This document shows positions 59,885 through 64,000 of a stretch of DNA of 64,000 nt, piece after piece (position 1 is the first letter of the stretch; each line of letters begins with the position of its first letter). This DNA is from Pseudofulvibacter geojedonensis. GTDB lineage: Bacteria > Bacteroidota > Bacteroidia > Flavobacteriales > Flavobacteriaceae. The notes under the pieces were generated by a model that made no database searches, was not told where the DNA came from, and was given only the letters and a program-made list of their open reading frames with translations. The position numbers and the translations under genes are program-made. The stretch covers positions 326,336-390,335 of the forward strand of contig NZ_JBHTJM010000010.1 in the NCBI RefSeq assembly GCF_042675745.1. Reading direction: 5' to 3'.

Positions 59885-62800
59885 ATGAAAAAGAATATAT
59901 TTTATTTTTTAATATTGTTTGCTTTTGTAGGTTTTTCACAAACGTACAATATTGCAACTGAGAATGGTAATACTATAAATGATTGTTCTGGAGTTTTTGT
60001 AGATTCAGGAGGAACAGGAGGTAATTATTCAAGTAGTGAAAATTATACGGTTACTTTTTGTCCTGACACACCAGGAGATCAAATAGTATTAGATTTTAAT
60101 GCTGGTACTTTTAATATTGAGGGTAGTACTTTTGATTTTTTAACTGTTTATAACGGAGATGATACGGGAGATCCATTATATGGTACTTTCACAGGAAATC
60201 CTGGAGTTATTTCTTCTAGTCATTCATCTGGGTGTTTAACAATATCATTTCAATCTGATGGTTCTTTTGAATATGCTGGATGGGAAGCAGCTATATCGTG
60301 TCAAACGCCTTGTACAGATACTATTGTTGCTAATTTAGATTCTACAAACCCAGTAGCTAATGGATCAGGAGCTATTCAAATATGTCAAGGAGATACAGTT
60401 GATTTTGTAGGTAGTGGTACTTTTTCTGGAAGTAGTGCAGGAGCTTCTTACGATTGGAATTTTGGAGATGGTGGAGCTGTTGCTTCAGGAACAAATGTGT
60501 CACATACTTTCAATACTGTGGGAGTTTTTCTAGTTAATTTAGAAATTACTAACGGTTTATGTCAGAGTACAAATAAATTAAATCAAGTAGTTCAAGTATC
60601 TCCAACACCAGATTTTACAGGTACTGCCGCAAATTCTAGTTCTATTTGTTTAGGAGAAACTACCGATATAACTGGAGTGGTAACGCCACAAACTGTTTCT
60701 GGTACATGTGCCCCTCCATTGGTAGAAACTACTTTTTTACCAGATAGTAATACTGCAACATATTCTACTTGTATTACCGTAGATTGTTATGGACCTTCTG
60801 AGACAATAAGTAATGCCTCAGATATATTAAGTGTATTTCTTAATATGGAGCATAGTTATATGGGGGATTTGCAATTAACCTTAACTGCTCCAAATGGTAG
60901 TTCTGCTATATTACATACTGATGGATTTGGAGGAGCGACAAACCTTGGAGATCCAGATCAAAACGATGGAACAGGGCCAGGTACAGGATGGGATTACTAT
61001 TTTGTTGAAACAGGTACAACTGGTGTAGACTGGGAAAATGGACCAACAATGGTTAATGGAACTGGAAATAATTCATTGCAACCAGGTTCATACGATTCAG
61101 ATAATTCTTTTGCAGCATTTATTGGTTCTCCTTTAAATGGAGACTGGTGCTTAACTATAGAGGATAGTTTATTATCTGATGACGGGCATATTTTTTCATG
61201 GAATGTTAATTTTGATTCATCGATACCGCCTGTAGATCCTAATTTAACATTTACGCAAACGATAGCTTCTTCTTCATGGGCTGCTAATGATGGAAATGGA
61301 AATATAATTGCTACATCAGGAAGTACTATTACAGTTCAGCCAACAGCAACAGGAACAAGATGTTATACTTATACAGTGGTAGATGGTTTTGGATGTTCTT
61401 ATGATCATCAAGTTTGTATCGATGTTAATGCAGGCGCTACAGCAGATGCTTCCGTAGTAGCATCACCTGTTTGTTCTGGAGGAGACGCAAATTTTACAAT
61501 TTCAGGTACGCCTAATGCAGAAGTTACTTATAATATAAACGGAGGGACAGATCAAACCATTACTTTAGATGGTTCTGGTAATGCAACAATACCTACTATA
61601 TCTGGTATTACTACAGATCAAACTATAAATTTAATATCGGTTGTTACTTCCGCAGCACCGACAGTAGGAAATGGTGTGTCTGCTACAGGTGCTACTGATT
61701 CAGCTAATGCAGTAGGAACTATGGTCGCTGTTGGAACTACTTTAGATAACACAAACTCTGCTTTAGTAGCTGGAGGAGCAAATTCTAGTTTAGTAATTAC
61801 ATTAGGAGATGTTGTTCCTGCAGGAACAACTGTAACTATTAGTATTGCTAGAAACACTGGAGCAGGAGCAGTAAACATAACAGATGGAACAAATACACAG
61901 GCTTTTAATGCAGGACCAAATGATGTTTCTCAGCAAATTACTTTTACTACAGGTGTTGCAACAAATACAATTACAATAAATAGGACAGGAGGGTCTGTTT
62001 GGGTTGACGGTGTTGAGTATACTATAGCTACTACTACTTGTACTGTGCCATTAACAGATTCTGAAACTGTTGTTGTAAGTTCACCAACAGCCAATGCAGG
62101 AGCAGATGGAACCATTACTTGTACCAACACCAGTGTACAAATAGGAGCTGCTTCTGTTGCAGGGTTTACTTATTCATGGTCACCAGCAACAGGGTTAGAT
62201 GATGCTACGATTTCGAATCCAACATCAACCGTAGGAACAACAACTACTTATACATTAACTATTACTGAAACAGCAACTGGTTGTACCGCTACCGATGATG
62301 TAACGGTAACAGTAAACAACACTGTTCCAACAGCCAATGCAGGAACAGATGGAACCATTACTTGTACCAATACCAGTGTACAGATAGGAACTGCTTCTGT
62401 TGCAGGATTTACCTATTCATGGTCACCAGCAACAGGATTAGATGATGCTACGATCTCGAATCCAACATCAACCGTAGGAACAACAACTACTTATACATTA
62501 ACAATTACTGATACATCTAATGGATGTACAGATACGGACGATGTAACGGTAACAGTAGATAATGATTTACCAACAGCCAATGCAGGAGCAGATGGAACCA
62601 TTACTTGTGTAACTACTAGTGTACAGATAGGAGCTGCTTCTGTTGCAGGGTTCACTTATTCATGGTCGCCAGCAACAGGTTTAGATGATGCTACGATCTC
62701 GAATCCAACATCAACGGTAGGAACAACAACTACTTATACATTAACAATTACTGAAACAGCAACAGGTTGTATAGATACCGATGATGTAACAGTAACAGTA

Positions 62801-64000
62801 ATTGCTGGTTTACCAACAGCCAATGCAGGAGCAGATGGAACGATTACTTGTACCAATACCAGTGTACAAATAGGAGCTGCTTCTGTTGCAGGATTCACTT
62901 ATTCATGGTCACCAGCAACAGGGTTAGATGATGCTACGATCTCGAATCCGACATCAACGGTAGGAGCAACAACTACTTATACATTAACAATTACTGAAAC
63001 AGCAACTGGTTGTACCGCTACTGATGATGTAACAGTAACAGTAAACAACACTGTTCCAACAGCCAATGCAGGAACAGATGGAACCATTACTTGTACCAAT
63101 ACCAGTGTGCAGATAGGAGTTGCTTCTGCTGCAGGATTTACCTATTCATGGTCACCAGCAACAGGATTAGATGATGCTACGATTTCGAATCCAACATCAA
63201 CCGTAGGAACAACAACTACTTATACGGTAACGATTACTGATACTTCTAATGGATGTACAGATACTGACGATGTAACGGTAACAGTAGATAATGATTTACC
63301 AACAGCCAATGCAGGAGCAGATGGAACCATTACTTGTGTAACTACTAGTGTACAGATAGGAGCTGCAGCTGCTGCAGGGTTTACGTATTCATGGTCACCA
63401 GCAACAGGATTAGATGATGCTACGATTTCGAATCCAACATCAACGGTAGGAACAACAACTACTTATACGCTAACAATTACTGAAACAGCAACTGGTTGTA
63501 CAGATACTGATGATGTAACAGTAACAGTAGATAGTGGTTTACCAACAGCCAATGCAGGAACAGATGGAACCATTACTTGTACAACAACAAGTGTACAGAT
63601 AGGAGCTGCTTCTGTTGCAGGATTTACGTATTCATGGTCACCAGCAACAGGGTTAGATGATGCTACGATCTCGAATCCGACATCAACGGTAGGAGCAACA
63701 ACTACTTATACATTAACAATTACTGAAACAGCAACTGGTTGTACCGCTACTGATGATGTAACAGTAACAGTAAACAACACTGTTCCAACAGCCAATGCAG
63801 GAACAGATGGAACCATTACTTGTACCAATACCAGTGTGCAGATAGGAGCTGCTTCCGCTGCAGGGTTTACCTATTCATGGTCGCCAGCAACAGGATTAGA
63901 TGATGCTACGATCTCGAATCCAACATCAACGGTAGGAACAACAACTACTTATACGCTAACGATTACCGATACATCTAATGGATGTACAGATACCGACGAT
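59885..64000 (+). CDS. Giant repetitive surface protein with CUB, PKD and P-domain modules, partial
   Basis: Open from ATG 59885 to the window end (1372 codons, no stop); the frame was checked through the non-repeat part. Signal peptide about 1-19 (ending FVGFSQ). Residues about 32-140 form a CUB-like domain (FDFLTVYNGDD, HSSGCLTISFQSDGS). A PKD domain lies at about 165-240 (YDWNFGDGG, VSHTFNTVGVF). A proprotein-convertase P-domain-like module spans about 290-445 (LNMEHSYMGDLQLTLTAPNG, WCLTIEDSL). A low-complexity beta region follows, and from residue 734 come 81-aa repeats. The C-terminus is beyond the window; relatives end in a gliding-motility-associated or type B T9SS sorting domain. Surface adhesin is the likely role; no catalytic domain is seen so far. 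Confidence 0.85.
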   Translation, partial: MKKNIFYFLILFAFVGFSQTYNIATENGNTINDCSGVFVDSGGTGGNYSSSENYTVTFCPDTPGDQIVLDFNAGTFNIEGSTFDFLTVYNGDDTGDPLYGTFTGNPGVISSSHSSGCLTISFQSDGSFEYAGWEAAISCQTPCTDTIVANLDSTNPVANGSGAIQICQGDTVDFVGSGTFSGSSAGASYDWNFGDGGAVASGTNVSHTFNTVGVFLVNLEITNGLCQSTNKLNQVVQVSPTPDFTGTAANSSSICLGETTDITGVVTPQTVSGTCAPPLVETTFLPDSNTATYSTCITVDCYGPSETISNASDILSVFLNMEHSYMGDLQLTLTAPNGSSAILHTDGFGGATNLGDPDQNDGTGPGTGWDYYFVETGTTGVDWENGPTMVNGTGNNSLQPGSYDSDNSFAAFIGSPLNGDWCLTIEDSLLSDDGHIFSWNVNFDSSIPPVDPNLTFTQTIASSSWAANDGNGNIIATSGSTITVQPTATGTRCYTYTVVDGFGCSYDHQVCIDVNAGATADASVVASPVCSGGDANFTISGTPNAEVTYNINGGTDQTITLDGSGNATIPTISGITTDQTINLISVVTSAAPTVGNGVSATGATDSANAVGTMVAVGTTLDNTNSALVAGGANSSLVITLGDVVPAGTTVTISIARNTGAGAVNITDGTNTQAFNAGPNDVSQQITFTTGVATNTITINRTGGSVWVDGVEYTIATTTCTVPLTDSETVVVSSPTANAGADGTITCTNTSVQIGAASVAGFTYSWSPATGLDDATISNPTSTVGTTTTYTLTITETATGCTATDDVTVTVNNTVPTANAGTDGTITCTNTSVQIGTASVAGFTYSWSPATGLDDATISNPTSTVGTTTTYTLTITDTSNGCTDTDDVTVTVDNDLPTANAGADGTITCVTTSVQIGAASVAGFTYSWSPATGLDDATISNPTSTVGTTTTYTLTITETATGCIDTDDVTVTVIAGLPTANAGADGTITCTNTSVQIGAASVAGFTYSWSPATGLDDATISNPTSTVGATTTYTLTITETATGCTATDDVTVTVNNTVPTANAGTDGTITCTNTSVQIGVASAAGFTYSWSPATGLDDATISNPTSTVGTTTTYTVTITDTSNGCTDTDDVTVTVDNDLPTANAGADGTITCVTTSVQIGAAAAAGFTYSWSPATGLDDATISNPTSTVGTTTTYTLTITETATGCTDTDDVTVTVDSGLPTANAGTDGTITCTTTSVQIGAASVAGFTYSWSPATGLDDATISNPTSTVGATTTYTLTITETATGCTATDDVTVTVNNTVPTANAGTDGTITCTNTSVQIGAASAAGFTYSWSPATGLDDATISNPTSTVGTTTTYTLTITDTSNGCTDTDD
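62084..64000 (+). repeat. Tandem 243-bp repeats (81 aa), eight copies seen
   Basis: Copies begin at 62084, 62327, 62570, 62813, 63056, 63299, 63542 and 63785, exactly 243 bases apart; the last is cut by the window end. Each encodes PTANAGADGTITC, TSVQIGAASVAGFTYSWSP, ATGLDDATISNPTSTVG and a variable TETATGC or TDTSNGC tail with DDVTVTV. The tails fall into three types that recur in the order A, B, C, A, B, C, A, B, so the true unit is 729 bases. The repeat resembles the PKD-like modules of flavobacterial surface proteins. Confidence 0.95.

Noticed and set aside
61618..62130. Two minus-strand frames inside the giant surface-protein gene
   Set aside because: The plus-strand frame is open throughout from 59885; the minus frames are low-complexity shadows of A/T/G/V-rich coding sequence.
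62084..64000. Possible CRISPR array
   Set aside because: Period is 243 bases and in frame with the coding sequence, with no short palindromic repeat and no unique spacers; it is a protein repeat.

Overview
The window is AT-rich, densely packed DNA from a marine-type member of the Bacteroidota, almost certainly family Flavobacteriaceae (a Tenacibaculum/Polaribacter-like relative; genus not determinable here). Evidence: Bacteroidota promoters of the TTG-N17-23-TAnnTTTG type, A-rich leaders without Shine-Dalgarno sequences, a fused SecDF, a Type IX secretion (T9SS) C-terminal sorting domain on a secreted protease, DUF2807/PspC/PadR and DUF4442 genes, and a giant repetitive cell-surface protein. 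I see no tRNA, rRNA, CRISPR array, insertion sequence or prophage.

Layout. (a) 1-3.6 kb: kdsA (partial), typA, a small YgjV-like membrane protein, trxB. (b) 3.7-7.9 kb, minus strand: an envelope-sensing module of a 48-aa small protein, a PadR repressor, a PspC-domain membrane protein and two DUF2807 proteins. (c) 8-13 kb: DUF4442, AIM24-like and small conserved proteins; divergent oxyR/dps peroxide defence; VOC and DUF2141 proteins. (d) 13.1-25.6 kb: guaA, a LysM/periplasmic-binding-like protein, osmC, DUF922 and DUF3820 proteins, pyrG, yidC, a MORN-type protein, mnmA, a T9SS-exported subtilase. (e) 25.6-28.2 kb: nitronate monooxygenase, an FMN-reductase-like protein with an HxlR regulator, a DUF4468 protein. 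(f) 28.3-41 kb: a surface-polysaccharide (O-antigen/capsule-like) locus with FdtA/FdtB-type 3-amino-sugar enzymes, a GNAT/FemAB-like acyltransferase, a Wzx-type flippase, five glycosyltransferases, two 2-oxoglutarate/Fe(II) oxygenases, a DUF2304/polytopic-protein pair and a methyltransferase. (g) 41-54.8 kb: ftsE, a TPR/outer-membrane-barrel pair, gyrB, an outer-membrane-type protein, mdh, a DUF4412-like protein, secDF. (h) 55-59 kb, minus strand: folE-cysS-yidD-lgt-DUF192. (i) 59.3-64 kb: a putative leader peptide overlapping a 35-nt palindrome, a 151-aa exported protein and the first 1372 codons of a giant surface protein with CUB, PKD and P-domain modules followed by eight 243-bp repeats; this gene runs off the window.

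Most of the sequence is conserved core housekeeping. Parts likely to repay attention are the leader/palindrome before the giant surface protein, the three-unit higher-order structure of its repeats, the small protein translationally coupled to PadR, and the mosaic polysaccharide locus with two Fe(II) oxygenases and repeated non-ATG starts. Where the longest open frame begins at an implausible codon I give the start I think is used and say why.
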